The notes beneath the pieces were generated by a model, which saw only the letters and a list, made by a program, of their open reading frames with translations, had not been told where the DNA came from and ran no database searches. A DNA stretch of 64,000 bases from Winogradskyella schleiferi (lineage in GTDB: Bacteria > Bacteroidota > Bacteroidia > Flavobacteriales > Flavobacteriaceae): contig NZ_CP053351.1 of NCBI RefSeq assembly GCF_013394655.1, positions 434,001 to 498,000 of the forward strand, written 5' to 3'. A program made the position numbers and the translations under genes. This document shows, piece by piece, positions 63,621-64,000 of this stretch (the first letter of the stretch is position 1; every line of letters begins with the position of its first letter).

Positions 63621-64000
63621 GAGAGGCTAACTGCTAATTAAAAAAAAACAGACCTTTTTATTAATTCAAATTATCTTTATCGCTAGTAAAAACGGGCGCT
63701 AACAGTTTTGTTTATAGGTAGTTGTGAGGGTTATGGCTATGCTCGTTTTTGGGGTAAGTTGTGATAGAATTACTACACCATTTTAGATTTATCTTTCTTA
63801 AAAGTCATAAAATAAAATTGCGAAACAAAAAGCTGAGTATGTCATTAAAGCGAGTTTTGCTAGTAATGTTTGTTAGTCTAAAGGTAGAGGCCGAAGTTTA
63901 AAATTCTATTTGTTATATTCGGATGTTGTGCACATATTTTCACTGGAATTGTTCCAGAAGAGCCAGACTTCTTACCAGATATTGCAAACTGTGATTTTCC
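63621..64000. other. Tail region without a supportable gene
   Basis: The last 380 bases are AT-rich. One minus-strand frame is open from the right edge to a TAG at 63878-63880 (40 codons), and could be the end of a gene outside the window, but no family resemblance could be confirmed. No terminator or RNA gene is evident. Confidence 0.4.

Noticed and set aside
63839-63901. Short plus-strand frame of about 20 codons near the right edge
   Set aside because: Too short, no ribosome binding context and no resemblance to known small proteins.
1-64000. CRISPR arrays, rRNA genes, complete insertion sequences, integrases or known riboswitches
   Set aside because: No regularly spaced repeats, transposase or recombinase motifs, or recognisable riboswitch cores were found on reading both strands by eye.

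Overview
The window looks like a chromosomal segment of a marine-type member of the Flavobacteriaceae (Bacteroidota). It is AT-rich. Its promoters fit the Bacteroidota form TTTG-N19-21-TAnnTTTG, and ribosome binding sites are weak. It encodes an alternative complex III with an aa3-type oxidase, a SprA type IX secretion/gliding protein, RemB, a SusC-superfamily TonB-dependent receptor and a hybrid two-component regulator. About 41 protein genes, one tRNA-Gln and two decayed gene fragments can be supported. The genus cannot be named from sequence alone.

Layout. 0-7.5 kb: the start of an exported protein (minus strand, off the left edge), a membrane metallophosphoesterase, a cysteine-less thioredoxin-fold protein, a deacetylase plus DUF2723 membrane protein pair, tRNA-Gln and a universal stress protein. 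7.6-12.3 kb: rimP-nusA-infB behind a leader hairpin that looks like an intrinsic terminator. 12.4-13.8 kb: a fucosyltransferase-like protein and a SPOR-domain protein. 14-26 kb: the respiratory block actABCDEF-coxB-coxA, which carries electrons from quinol through cytochromes c to oxygen. 26.3-37.1 kb: ruvB, then a probably accessory group (cytochrome P450, di-haem peroxidase lipoprotein, orphan hybrid two-component system, methyltransferase, SnoaL-like lipoprotein), then queG. 37.1-45.1 kb: a sucrose-use locus (LacI regulator with two operators, TonB-dependent receptor, sugar transporter, fructokinase, sucrose-phosphorylase-like enzyme). 45.6-46.8 kb: a DUF4136 lipoprotein and a fasciclin protein. 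47.2-63.6 kb: maeB, ruvA, sprA, gcvH, a VanZ-like gene, two TonB proteins, remB and a small exported protein.

The main discovery is at queG. Its 3' end occurs three times: in the intact gene (to 37136), as a remnant of about 120 bp (45353-45474), and as a badly decayed remnant (about 46930-47130) just before maeB. The copies bracket two cargo modules, the sucrose locus and the lipoprotein/fasciclin pair. Most differences between intact queG and the first remnant are silent, so the two were probably working genes in separate lineages before being brought together. This is the expected footprint of successive insertions at the 3' end of queG. No integrase is present in the window.

Other points of note: a helix-hairpin-helix-like tail on the membrane subunit ActC; a histidine-rich segment in ActF; a TonB C-terminal-like domain at the N-terminus of RemB, next to two tonB genes; and a family of palindromic repeats, two of which form a perfect inverted pair around the coxA-ruvB gap.
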